Assembly: GCA_031549685.1 (NCBI GenBank)
Contig: JAVBPG010000012.1
Span: forward strand, 31,344-95,343
DNA length: 64,000 nt
Direction of reading: 5' to 3'
From: JAITMY01 sp031549685
GTDB lineage: Bacteria > Bacteroidota > Bacteroidia > Bacteroidales > UBA932
Part shown: piece by piece, positions 9,262-18,130 of the stretch
Numbering within the stretch: the first letter of the stretch is position 1
How the letters are laid out: each line of letters begins with the position of its first letter
The notes under the pieces: generated by a model
What the model saw: only the letters and a program-made list of their open reading frames with translations
Told to the model about the DNA's origin: nothing
The model's database searches: none
Made by a program: the position numbers and the translations under genes

Positions 9262-10902
9262 TTATGTCCGTTCCACCCAAATAGGCGTGCTCCAAGCCCA
9301 CTGCGCGTCGCGCTGACGCACGCGCACGTAGTAAAAATCGGTGTCGCGCTCGGGTTCGTTGTCCTCCATGTAGTGCTCAATGCAGAATGATGCTTGCGGC
9401 GCGGCGCGGTGGAACTGTATGGCCTCGCTCAGCCAGCCGATCATGAAGTGCGTTTCGCCGCCGTGCAGCAAATCCTCCACGCTGTGCTCAAAAGTTTTTC
9501 CGTTGAACTCCGCCACCAGCTTAGCCGATTTGGGAACGGTGGCATCGATAATAACGGCCTGTGTGGCGGGGGTAAGCACGTTGGGATTTTTGGTGGAGTA
9601 CATTTTCAGCTCCACCTCGCGGCTGCTCTGCGATAGCAGCTTGTTGACGTAGGTAACGTCTTTCTCCTTTTTTCCCTCCTGCGGAGCGGTGTAGGGTGCG
9701 CCGCGGAAGCAGGTTTCCACGCCGTGAATTTCGCCATCGGTCAGGCGCAGCTTTCCGTTCCACTCCACAATTTTTGTTTCGCGGTTCCAGCCGAACTCCA
9801 CCTTCATTTTTACGCGCACGGTGTCCTCCCTGGGAATGGCTGGCAGCAGGTCGCCGCCCATGCGCGCCACCGTTTTGCCGTTCTTTACCAAGTCCACGTA
9901 GTCAATGATGCCGCCGGCCTGCACGTTGAGGTATATTTTGCGCCGGTTGCCGCGTACCACCTCGCCCATTTCGGCATCGTTGATGCGAAAGTCAACCGCA
10001 ATTTTGTCACCGGTAACGCAGTACATTTTTCTATTGCCAAGTGAACTCCACAGCGCGTCGCGCGTGAGGCTGGGCGCGAGCAGCACAATGCGCCCGTCGC
10101 CGTAGCTGCCGGGGTAGCCCGCGTGCTGGTCGGTGGAGCCCATGATGCCGAACTTGTGCCCCTGCATCAGGCCGTACAGGGCGGTTCCTGTCCAGCGGCG
10201 CGGCCCCATGTCGTGCAGGTAGGGGTAGTCGCCCTCGTCCATTTCGGCCAGGCCGTGGCGCGAAAACATTTCGACAAAGGGCGTTTTTTCGGGCGAAAAG
10301 AACTCCCAGTCGTAGCCGCGGTAGCCCTCCTGGTAGCCCATGTGGTGCGGCGTAACGTAGGCCTTTTTATCCATGAGCTGCCGCTTCAAATCCTCCACCG
10401 AGGTGCACTCGAGCAGCGGCGCGTCGAGGTCGTAGTTGAGCACCACGTGGTCGCCGTGCTTCATGCTGTGGCACTCGTAGGAGAGAAAGGTAATAAATTC
10501 ATTTTCCTTGTTGTACTCCCGGGTCATGGCCACGTACTTGGGCCAGCCCTCCTTGCGCAGGCGAATAAAGGCCTGCACGTGGTAGTCGATAACCCAGGCC
10601 AGGCGCGGGTCGTCCTTGCCGGGGATGTCGGGCCAGAGGGCGTGCGGCGTTACCGCCAAAAAATCGAGCTGCTGCTTGGCCGCCTCAAAGGCATCGCGCA
10701 TGTCGCCGTGCCCGTAGGTAAGGTTGCAGTGGTTGTGCAGGTCGCCTATGTAAAGCTTGTTGCTGCTTTGGGGCATGTTGAGCTTTTTGTAGCTTTTGCT
10801 CGCGCGGTTGGTGCCGTTGCCCACGCAGCTGAGCAGCGATCCGCTTGCCGCCAGTCCGGCAAAGGCAAATCCTGCATTTTGTATAAATTTTCTTCTGTCC
10901 AT
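9262..10902 (-). CDS. Tat-exported PHP-fold metalloprotein (DUF3604-like lipoprotein)
   Basis: A 546-residue protein. The leader MDRRKFIQNAGFAFAG has a twin-arginine motif and ends at LLSC, so it should be exported folded by Tat and then lipidated. GDLHNHCNLTYGHG (about 53-66), FLAVTPHA, YECHSMKHGDH, VTPHHMGY, FSRHG and GSTDQHAG supply the scattered His and Asp residues of a PHP-type polynuclear metal site. The C-terminal part is beta-rich. PHP proteins are usually phosphoesterases, but its reaction here is unknown. It sits between the ROK kinase and heparinase I genes, so a role in glycosaminoglycan processing is inferred. The many His residues make a hydrolase likely, but a lyase or a de-N-sulfating role cannot be excluded. 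Confidence 0.75.
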   Translation of the reverse strand: MDRRKFIQNAGFAFAGLAASGSLLSCVGNGTNRASKSYKKLNMPQSSNKLYIGDLHNHCNLTYGHGDMRDAFEAAKQQLDFLAVTPHALWPDIPGKDDPRLAWVIDYHVQAFIRLRKEGWPKYVAMTREYNKENEFITFLSYECHSMKHGDHVVLNYDLDAPLLECTSVEDLKRQLMDKKAYVTPHHMGYQEGYRGYDWEFFSPEKTPFVEMFSRHGLAEMDEGDYPYLHDMGPRRWTGTALYGLMQGHKFGIMGSTDQHAGYPGSYGDGRIVLLAPSLTRDALWSSLGNRKMYCVTGDKIAVDFRINDAEMGEVVRGNRRKIYLNVQAGGIIDYVDLVKNGKTVARMGGDLLPAIPREDTVRVKMKVEFGWNRETKIVEWNGKLRLTDGEIHGVETCFRGAPYTAPQEGKKEKDVTYVNKLLSQSSREVELKMYSTKNPNVLTPATQAVIIDATVPKSAKLVAEFNGKTFEHSVEDLLHGGETHFMIGWLSEAIQFHRAAPQASFCIEHYMEDNEPERDTDFYYVRVRQRDAQWAWSTPIWVERT

Positions 10903-10965
10903 AGCTTTTTGTTTTTTTTACCGCTCTAATCTAAATCGGACTATAAAACTCCTTTGCGAAAATTT

Positions 10966-11061
10966 GTCATTGCGGGCTTGACCCGCAACCGAAACGGAGT
11001 GAAGTTCGGCGAAGCCAATCTCCTCTTTGGTTTGGAGATCCCGAGTCAAGCTCGCAATGAC
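10966..11061. repeat. Intergenic repeat GTCATTGCGGGCTTGACCCG...GCAATGAC
   Basis: It begins with a hairpin (GCGGGCTTGACCCGC), continues with ACCGAAACGGAGTGAAG, and ends with CCCGAGTCAAGCTCGCAATGAC. The inner part matches, inverted, the repeat at 9136-9254. Confidence 0.75.
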
Positions 11062-11082
11062 ATCTTCTTTGAGCAGCTCGTT

Positions 11083-12237
11083 TTACTTTTCCGAGTATCC
11101 TGCCAAGTTGTACTGTACCGGTATGGTGCTGTTGCCTACGCGGTATATACCAAATTTAAAGTAGTAGCCGTCGTCGTCGTTGCGGCCAATGAGAATGGGC
11201 TCGCTGTTTACAATTTTTTCGGCTACTGTTTTTCCGTTTTTGCTGTAGGTCATTTTTACGTCAAGCATTCCGCTTTTCAGAATGGTTTCCTTTTGCCCGC
11301 CGTACTTTGTCCAATCAATATGCACGTTGAAGGTAACCCACGTGTTTTTGGGGAAATCGCCGAACGGCATTTTGTAGGCAATGGTAGAGGCTTTGTACTC
11401 CGACTTTACGGGCTGCATTACCTTGGCTGTTGCCGGGTTGGCGCTGCAGCGGTCGTCTTTGTCGGTCAGCCATTTTCTGTCGGAGTTGGCCTTGATGTAA
11501 AAGTAGCCGTTGGAAAATGTAAAAGCAAGGGGAGGGTAGCCGCCTTGCTCCACCAGCCAACCTGTGGCTTTGCCGGCTTTGTAAGTCGCATTTCCCTTTT
11601 TGTCCTTGCCCTCCACTTTTTCGTGCCCTACATTTTTGTTGAAAATCATTTTGTCTTCGAGCGCCAAAAAATCCTCCACGCTCAGCATCTTTGCCTCGCC
11701 CTCGGGCGTTTGCACCAGCCTGCGGTCGGGCATGCCGTGCCACTGCGCAAATATGGTGGTTGCATCAGGCGACAGCTCGGCGGGAACGTAAACGGAGAAT
11801 GTGTAATCGCGCGATGAGCCTTGTGGCGCAATGCCCTTACCGTGGTGGTAAACGGTTTTCATGCGCTGCGCTTTGCCGTAAGCATCCCTGGGTTGCCCTG
11901 CAAAATCGGCGGCGGTGGCGTAGCAGTACGACAGCTCGGCGCGTCCTTTGGTGTCGCCCTCTTTGTAGCCGCTGAGCGTATTGTCGTTACCCTTCAGCTC
12001 GAAGCGGAACGAGGGTTTCCCGTCGAACATCAGCGTGCTGTCGAGCATAATGGCGTAGGGACGCTTAATGCCCACCGCTACCCACTTGCCGTTGATAATT
12101 TGGTCGAGGCGCGCGCTGTCGGTCTGTACGTTTACCCGCTCGGGCAGGGGCCTTAGCCCTTTTGCCTGCGCCAATACAACGCTTTGAAATGATGCTATTG
12201 CACTTACTATTAACAATGTGCAATATTTTGTATTCAT
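11083..12237 (-). CDS. hepA: Heparin lyase I (heparinase I, PL13)
   Basis: A 384-residue protein, the same length as Pedobacter heparinus heparinase I, which it matches along nearly all its length by recalled sequence. Shared stretches include RVNVQ.DSA, NGKWVAVGI, TIFAQWHG, QGGYPPLAF, YFYIKANSDR and GRNDDDGYYFKFGIYRVGNS. A signal peptide ends at about residue 23 (VLA). His167 in AQWHG and Lys361/Tyr365 in the GYYFKFGIY block correspond to catalytic positions described for Bacteroides heparinase I; His205 aligns with P. heparinus His203. Ala137 replaces P. heparinus Cys135. The enzyme cleaves highly sulfated heparin segments by beta-elimination. Its presence is the strongest evidence for the PUL's substrate. 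Confidence 0.96.
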   Translation of the reverse strand: MNTKYCTLLIVSAIASFQSVVLAQAKGLRPLPERVNVQTDSARLDQIINGKWVAVGIKRPYAIMLDSTLMFDGKPSFRFELKGNDNTLSGYKEGDTKGRAELSYCYATAADFAGQPRDAYGKAQRMKTVYHHGKGIAPQGSSRDYTFSVYVPAELSPDATTIFAQWHGMPDRRLVQTPEGEAKMLSVEDFLALEDKMIFNKNVGHEKVEGKDKKGNATYKAGKATGWLVEQGGYPPLAFTFSNGYFYIKANSDRKWLTDKDDRCSANPATAKVMQPVKSEYKASTIAYKMPFGDFPKNTWVTFNVHIDWTKYGGQKETILKSGMLDVKMTYSKNGKTVAEKIVNSEPILIGRNDDDGYYFKFGIYRVGNSTIPVQYNLAGYSEK

Positions 12238-12265
12238 GTGGAAATCTTTTTTACATGTAAAGCAC

Positions 12266-15200
12266 TTACTGTTTTACCACCAGCTTAGCTCCCGTTTTTC
12301 CAGACTTGCTTTGCAGCTTGAGCACGTACATGCCTTTGGGCAAATGCGCTGTTTGAACCGCGCTTGCACCGGCTTGCGTGTGCACTACCACGCCCTGCAT
12401 GTTGATGATTTGCACCAGCGCAACTTCGTCCGGCGAGCTAAAGTAGAGTTCGCTGGTAAACGGGTTGGGGTAGAAGGTAAACTGCAGCTCGTTTTTAGCC
12501 ACGGCGGTGCTGTTATCCTGATTTACCTTAATCCGCCAGCTTTTGCTTACCGCCACATCCTCGGCCAGCACGATGCAGCGCAGCGTATCGGTAAAGTCAA
12601 CGTGGCTTGAGTTGGAAATAATAACCTCGCCGTTTTCGGTTTGCAGCACGCCGTTAGTAGTTTTGAGCGTAAACGTTGGTATTATATCCGTCAAATCCAA
12701 GTAGGCCGGAATGGTTGCTACTATCAGCGCTTTGCCGGTGTCGATTACCGCCGGCTGGAGTTCTCCGTAAATGGAGAAGGTTATAATGTCGGCGTTGCGG
12801 TCGGCCGGCAGCGTGGCAGCCTCCAGCTTTACCATGTCGGCCATTTGGTACTCCTCATCGCGGGTGGTAAAGTACAGGTAGTAGTGCGTTGAGGGGTTGA
12901 GGAACTTAATGCTGAGGGTTTGCTCCAGGTTGGCAGCTTCCATCTTCAACGCCTTGCGCGAGGCTGTGGCCATAATGCTGTCCTTGTTGTAGGCCGCCGA
13001 TTTTGCTTCGGTGCTTACCACGTAGTACACAAAGCAGGCTTTTTCAACGTTTAGCTTCACATCGAGCTGCTTTTTATCTACCTTGCTGATTTTTGGGTAG
13101 CCCTGCATGAAGTTGGGGAAGTTGCCCAGCGTGCGGAAGTTGTACTCCTTTATGGCCGAGAATTTTCCGTCGTCGTTTTTGGCCACCACGTAGAGGTAGT
13201 AGCTGGTGTTGATGATAAGCGGCGACAGCGTGGTTTGGAACGTTGCGCCTACCGCAATATTCTCGTGCAGCGCGCTAACATCGGCGCTGAGCTGCTGCGG
13301 AGTGAGCGTTTGCGGCAAGGTGTACAGCCGGTACGATACGCGCGCCGTTTGGTCGAGCTTCAGCTGCAGGTCGGCGCTTGAGGTGCTTATGTTATCCAGC
13401 AGCGGGTAGCCATTGGCAAAGTAGGGGTGGCCATCGCTGCGCAGCACGTTTATTTTATTCACGTTCACGTTTGCGCCGTACGTTTTGTAGTAGAAGCGAA
13501 CGTAGCGGATGCTGTCGCCCAGGTTGTCGGTGTAGGCCGTGGCAGTTTGCGGTATTTTACGGTCCTTGGTAAAATGCTCCAGCGTTATCCAGCTGTTGCC
13601 GTCGGCCGATGCTTCAACCAAAAATTCGGGGTTAGCATTTTTGCTGGTAAAATCGGCACCTACCGTATTGAGCTCGTACGATATGCTTTTGGCAATATCG
13701 CTAATGCCCACCACTAAGCTGACGCCATTGGTGCCCAACCGGATTACACCCGGATAGCCCAACAAATCGGCGCCTGCTGTAGCCCATCCCCTGGTGCTTC
13801 TGTTCCACCCCGAAGAGGGATTATTGGTGGCGTGGAAGGTAAGATTCAGCGGCAGGTTATCGGCCGGCAGCAGGTTCTTTACAATAATGGTGTAGTCGGT
13901 TGTTGTATTTTTTGCCGTATCCTTAACGCTTCTGAGCACAGGCTCCGAGTAGTCGTTGGGTAGCGGCTCCGTCCAAACAGAGCTGTCGGGCAGGCTCGAA
14001 ATAATCATGCTGCTCGGTATGTTGCTTATGTCAATGCTCTGCGGCACCACTACCTCTATGGTGCGGCGCGGCGAGGTGGCGCGGTTGCTGGCGGGTGCCA
14101 GCGCGCCTGCTATGGTAAACAGGTCGCCGCCTTTCACTGTGCTCTTTACCTCGGAGGCGTTGTTGTGGCTGTCGAACAGTACGCTGTACACGTAGTAGCG
14201 GAAGGAGCGTGGCTTGTTGTTCATGGTGGTAGTCCAAGCGGTATTGGCTGTCAAGCTCTGCGTTTGCACTCCCGCCAAATCGTGCAGCTGCTGCGCGGTG
14301 TAAATGGGGTCTTGTGCTTGACTCTGCACCACGTAGTACAGCGTGGCATCCTTGTCGGAGGTTACCGTGTAATCGAACGAGTTGTCGGTAATGTTTACTA
14401 TGGCGTTGTTGGTAAACTTGGGCGCCAGAACTCCGCCCGTAGCATTCACCTTTATGCGCCACGGTTTGCTTACCGCCGGGTCTTCGGAGGTAGCTATGCA
14501 GCGTAGGGTATCGGTAAAGTCGAGCTCGGTAACACCGGACGTGATAACCACGTTGCCGGTGGTTTTGAGCACAGCCTGCGGCGAGTGCAGGGTAAACGTG
14601 GGCTTGATGGCCGTTAACGGCATATCGCTCGGCACCTGTACGGTTACCAATCCTAAGGTGGCGTCAATAGCGGCCGGAGCGGTTTGCCCCGCCACGGAGA
14701 ACGTAATGATGTTGGCGTTGCGGTCGGGCGATTGCGTTACGGTATCGAGCGCCGCCAGCGTGGCCATGTTGCCCTGCTCGTCGCGGGTGGTAAAGTACAG
14801 GTAGTACCTGGTTTCCCACGTGAGGTTTTTAAAGGCAATGGCTTTTTGTACGTTGGCGCTTACGCTAATCGAATCGTGCGCTTCGGCCATCAGGTTGGCG
14901 TTGGTGTAGCCGGCGGCTTTTTTAGTGGTAGTAATCAGGTAGTGCACCTTGCTATCCTTCTGCACCTTTACGTTTACCAGCATGGAGTCCTTACCTACCA
15001 GGCCAAGCTGCGGGTAGCCGGCTACAAAGCTGGGGAAGTTGCTTAGCGTACGGAAGTTGTACTCCTTTACTGCGGAGTATTTTCCATCGGCATTTTTGGC
15101 AACTACGTACAGGTAGTAGGGCGTGTTCTCGCTCAGGCCGCGAATTTGTACCAGCTCCTCGGTTGCTGCCGCCATAGCTACCGGGGTTCCCTGCGCCTCG

Positions 15201-18067
15201 AGCTGCGCTGCGGTTAGCGTGAGCGGGGTGGTGGAATACTTGTAGTAGGCGGTACCGGTGGCATCGAGCTTCAGCCCAAGGTCAACGCCCTGCGAGCTGA
15301 TGCTGTTGAGCTGCGGGTAGCTTGCCGTGAAGTAGGGGTAGCCTGTCCGCTGGGTAATATTTACCTTGTTCACATTCAGGTTTGCTCCGTACACCTTGTA
15401 GTAGTAGCGGATAAAGCGAATGCTATCGCCCAGCTGGTTGGTATATGCAGTAGCTGTCTGTGGCACCATACGGTCTTTGGTAAAGTACTCCAGCGTTATC
15501 CAATTTACTCCGTTGGCCGAGGCTTCTACCAGGTATTCGGGATTTGGATTTTTGTTGATAAAATCCGATCCTACAGTATTCAATTCGTACGTAATGCTGC
15601 CAGGAATATCGCTTATGCTTACCACAAAGCTCACGTTGTTGGTTCCCATGCGGATTACGCTTGGATAACCGGTCAAATCGGCGCCTGCCGTAGCCCAACC
15701 CTTGGTTGTCCGGCTCCAATTTGAAGACGGATTGTTGGTTGCGTGGAAGGTCAGATTCAGCGGCAGGTTATCGGCCGGCAGCAGGTTTTTAACCGTAATG
15801 GCGTAGGTGTTACCATCCGTTTTTTTGGCAGTATCTCTTACCGTGCGAGTTACAGTAGCTGAGAAATCGTTGCCCAGCGGCGTTTTCCAAATGACGCTAT
15901 CGTTCAGGTTCGAGATAATTTTGCTGTTTGGAATACTGCTGATGTCAAGATGTTGTGGAGTAATGACTTCGACGGTGCGTGGAGTAGTTGCCCTATCGGT
16001 ACCGGGAGCCAATTCGCCCTCTATGCCAAAGAAGTCGCCGTTTTTAACCGTGCGCTTCACGGCCGAGTAATCGGTGCCGTCGAAGAGCACGCTGTACACG
16101 TAGTAGCGGCGCTCCCTGGGCGTGTTGGTAAAGGTGTGCGTCCACTCGGTGTTGGCCGTCAGGCTTTGCGTTTGCACTCCCGGTGCTGCTACCAGCTCGG
16201 CGGCGGTGTAAATGGGGTTCTGAGCCTGGTCGCGCTTGAGCAGGTAGTACAGCGTGGCGTTTTTGTTGGCGGTTACCGTGTAGTCGAAGGTGCTGTTGGT
16301 AATGTTGCCTGCCGTGCTGGTTGTAAAGCTTGGCGCGTTGGAGGGCGTGTTGACTTGCAAGTCGGCCACTACGGTTTCCTCGTTATCGGCGTTTTTTGCC
16401 ACGGCGTAAATGTGGTAAGCGGTGCTTGCCGCAAGGCTTTCTACCGAAATAGTATCCTCCCTATTAGCGGTTATAGCTTTTGGACCAACAGCGCCGGTAG
16501 CGGCTATGAGCGCTGCCGCGTTGGCGTAGCTTTGCGTGGTGGTGCTTACCACGTAGTATAAATCGGCGTTCTTATCCACCTTCGATAGCAGCTTAAATCC
16601 GTTGTACACCACGCCTGCCGTTTTGGGGTACCCCGATGCAAAGCTTACCAGGTTGCGGTGCGTGGTAAACGGCAGCTCAACCACGGCGGTAGCCTCGGTG
16701 GCTCCGCTGTTTTCGGCGGCGCAGTACAGGTAGTAGGCCGTGTTGGCGCTGAGGTTGTTTAGGGCGATTAATTTTTCGGTAGAAGCTGCAAGGGTCGAAT
16801 CGACCACGCCTGCGGCCAGCTTGAGCGCAGCCAAATCGGCAAACGATTGCTGCGTGGCGCTGAGCACGTAGTACAGCTGGCCGGCCTCGCTTACTTTAAC
16901 GTTGAGGTTAATGCTGCTGTACGAGGTATCGCTCAGCGCGGGGAATCCGGCTATGAACTCAAATCCTGCAGGCAGGGGAGCCTCGGTGGTAAAGCTGATG
17001 GTGCTTACCGCTGAGGTTAAGCCGCCCATTTTGAGCAGGTAGTGTACGTAGTACTGGGTTGAGGCGCTTTTGCCTGTAATGGCTTTGCTGCTTTCGGTGC
17101 TTCCTACGGCTGCGCTATCAAGCGTAGCGTCGGCCAGCAGGGTAGCGGCGTCGGGCGCGGTGGCCGAGGTGCTCACCACGTAAAATATTTTGCTGGGCAG
17201 GTCGGTTTTAAAGTTAAGCGTAGCGCCGTCCGCCGTGGTACTCGATGCGTTGGGGTAGCCCGGGGCAAAGGCGGCGGGGGTTTCGGCGATTTGAATATTT
17301 GATAAGCCCAATTTTTCTCTTGCTCCACCATCTCCTATAAACACCATCCAGTAAACCCAGCGGAGGTAAACTGTATCTCTATTTTCAAGTGAAGCGGGCA
17401 GAATGAAAGAGTATTCTTGATTATAACCATTCACTACTTTTCCTCCTGTACCCTCTTCGGCAACTTTAGCCGCATAGTTAGGATAGCGGTTAAAGTAGGT
17501 GTTGGAGTCTGCGGTAGTCCAAGGAGTACCGTCGCCTATTTCTCCTACCTTGTACTGTAATCCTAAAGCATTGTCGTGCGGCGTGTTAGCGGCTCTTTTG
17601 TTTCTTGAAATCAGAGTCGATTTCCAAGAAATCTTAACATTGCTTTTACCCTTAGTATTAATGGCTATTACAGCACCTCTTGTTCTTCTCTGTCCATTTG
17701 AGTTGTTGTTGACATTTAGAAATGATACTCCGGTTTCAAAGGCATCCCAACCGGCAGCAGTGCTAAGCCCCGGATCCGGATGTTGGGCGTTCCATGCATC
17801 ATTATGCCCACCCGCGGCATCCGTAACCGGCGGATGCGCCCATACTATACCGCTTGCTGGTTCTATACCCGTTGCGGTAGATTGCTCGTGTACTGCAATC
17901 CAATCCGGAAGATTACATGTTGCAGTATTACATCCTGTAACATCGATAGCTGTTGAACTAAAAGGCAAGCTTTGAGGCTTAGGTGCAGTTTGCCCCATCA
18001 CACCTATCGTCCACAGCGTAGCAATCGTAAGTAAGCCTATATGTTTTTTGAAATTTGTCATAACCAT
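12266..18067 (-). CDS. Giant T9SS surface protein of the PUL with Fn3-like repeats
   Basis: A 1933-residue protein with a signal peptide (residues 1-25, ending VMG). Residues about 30-265 form a module also found as the whole of the next upstream gene's product (LP.W.AVHE near the start, ARE..GL..I at the end). Several Fn3-like modules of about 90 residues follow, each starting like F..GYP and containing YYV.ST. Then come two copies of a unit of about 635 residues that includes a jelly-roll-like part (TFHATNNPSS) and a DUF5018-like part (ITFS..G). The C-terminus (FTFYPNPFTSELYF...LPKGMYVLKL...KLVVKQ) is a type A T9SS sorting domain, so it should be anchored on the cell surface. Placed after SusCD, it probably binds the glycan. 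No catalytic motif was recognised. Confidence 0.8.
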   Translation of the reverse strand: MVMTNFKKHIGLLTIATLWTIGVMGQTAPKPQSLPFSSTAIDVTGCNTATCNLPDWIAVHEQSTATGIEPASGIVWAHPPVTDAAGGHNDAWNAQHPDPGLSTAAGWDAFETGVSFLNVNNNSNGQRRTRGAVIAINTKGKSNVKISWKSTLISRNKRAANTPHDNALGLQYKVGEIGDGTPWTTADSNTYFNRYPNYAAKVAEEGTGGKVVNGYNQEYSFILPASLENRDTVYLRWVYWMVFIGDGGAREKLGLSNIQIAETPAAFAPGYPNASSTTADGATLNFKTDLPSKIFYVVSTSATAPDAATLLADATLDSAAVGSTESSKAITGKSASTQYYVHYLLKMGGLTSAVSTISFTTEAPLPAGFEFIAGFPALSDTSYSSINLNVKVSEAGQLYYVLSATQQSFADLAALKLAAGVVDSTLAASTEKLIALNNLSANTAYYLYCAAENSGATEATAVVELPFTTHRNLVSFASGYPKTAGVVYNGFKLLSKVDKNADLYYVVSTTTQSYANAAALIAATGAVGPKAITANREDTISVESLAASTAYHIYAVAKNADNEETVVADLQVNTPSNAPSFTTSTAGNITNSTFDYTVTANKNATLYYLLKRDQAQNPIYTAAELVAAPGVQTQSLTANTEWTHTFTNTPRERRYYVYSVLFDGTDYSAVKRTVKNGDFFGIEGELAPGTDRATTPRTVEVITPQHLDISSIPNSKIISNLNDSVIWKTPLGNDFSATVTRTVRDTAKKTDGNTYAITVKNLLPADNLPLNLTFHATNNPSSNWSRTTKGWATAGADLTGYPSVIRMGTNNVSFVVSISDIPGSITYELNTVGSDFINKNPNPEYLVEASANGVNWITLEYFTKDRMVPQTATAYTNQLGDSIRFIRYYYKVYGANLNVNKVNITQRTGYPYFTASYPQLNSISSQGVDLGLKLDATGTAYYKYSTTPLTLTAAQLEAQGTPVAMAAATEELVQIRGLSENTPYYLYVVAKNADGKYSAVKEYNFRTLSNFPSFVAGYPQLGLVGKDSMLVNVKVQKDSKVHYLITTTKKAAGYTNANLMAEAHDSISVSANVQKAIAFKNLTWETRYYLYFTTRDEQGNMATLAALDTVTQSPDRNANIITFSVAGQTAPAAIDATLGLVTVQVPSDMPLTAIKPTFTLHSPQAVLKTTGNVVITSGVTELDFTDTLRCIATSEDPAVSKPWRIKVNATGGVLAPKFTNNAIVNITDNSFDYTVTSDKDATLYYVVQSQAQDPIYTAQQLHDLAGVQTQSLTANTAWTTTMNNKPRSFRYYVYSVLFDSHNNASEVKSTVKGGDLFTIAGALAPASNRATSPRRTIEVVVPQSIDISNIPSSMIISSLPDSSVWTEPLPNDYSEPVLRSVKDTAKNTTTDYTIIVKNLLPADNLPLNLTFHATNNPSSGWNRSTRGWATAGADLLGYPGVIRLGTNGVSLVVGISDIAKSISYELNTVGADFTSKNANPEFLVEASADGNSWITLEHFTKDRKIPQTATAYTDNLGDSIRYVRFYYKTYGANVNVNKINVLRSDGHPYFANGYPLLDNISTSSADLQLKLDQTARVSYRLYTLPQTLTPQQLSADVSALHENIAVGATFQTTLSPLIINTSYYLYVVAKNDDGKFSAIKEYNFRTLGNFPNFMQGYPKISKVDKKQLDVKLNVEKACFVYYVVSTEAKSAAYNKDSIMATASRKALKMEAANLEQTLSIKFLNPSTHYYLYFTTRDEEYQMADMVKLEAATLPADRNADIITFSIYGELQPAVIDTGKALIVATIPAYLDLTDIIPTFTLKTTNGVLQTENGEVIISNSSHVDFTDTLRCIVLAEDVAVSKSWRIKVNQDNSTAVAKNELQFTFYPNPFTSELYFSSPDEVALVQIINMQGVVVHTQAGASAVQTAHLPKGMYVLKLQSKSGKTGAKLVVKQ
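12520..16335 (-). repeat. Two-copy internal duplication of about 1.9 kb in the giant surface protein
   Basis: Two consecutive units of about 1905 bp (about 16335-14425 and 14424-12520) encode parallel series of modules: NxFDYTV...YYVYSVLFD, TFHATNNPSS, YELNTVG, WITLE.FTKDR, then RNA(N/D)IITFS and SK(P/S)WRIKVN. The unit boundaries are approximate. Confidence 0.75.
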
Positions 18068-18098
18068 TTGTATTTTAATCGGTTGTGTTATTTGTGAG

Positions 18099-18124
18099 GA
18101 TTGCGGGTCAAGCCCGCAATGACA
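18099..18124. repeat. Short GATTGCGGGTCAAGCCCGC hairpin repeat
   Basis: GCGGGTCAAGCCCGC is a hairpin followed by AATGACA. This is the minimal form of the GTCATTGCGGG family, lying between the small exported protein gene and the giant surface protein gene. Confidence 0.75.
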
Positions 18125-18130
18125 ATGAGG

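Noticed and set aside
10123..10929. A 268-codon plus-strand frame opposite the PHP-like gene
   Set aside because: It is a low-complexity Val/Ala/His-rich shadow of a gene with clear motifs on the other strand.
9136..11061. The inverted intergenic repeats as ends of a composite transposon carrying the PHP-like gene
   Set aside because: The same repeat family occurs in most PUL gaps, and no transposase or target duplication is seen.
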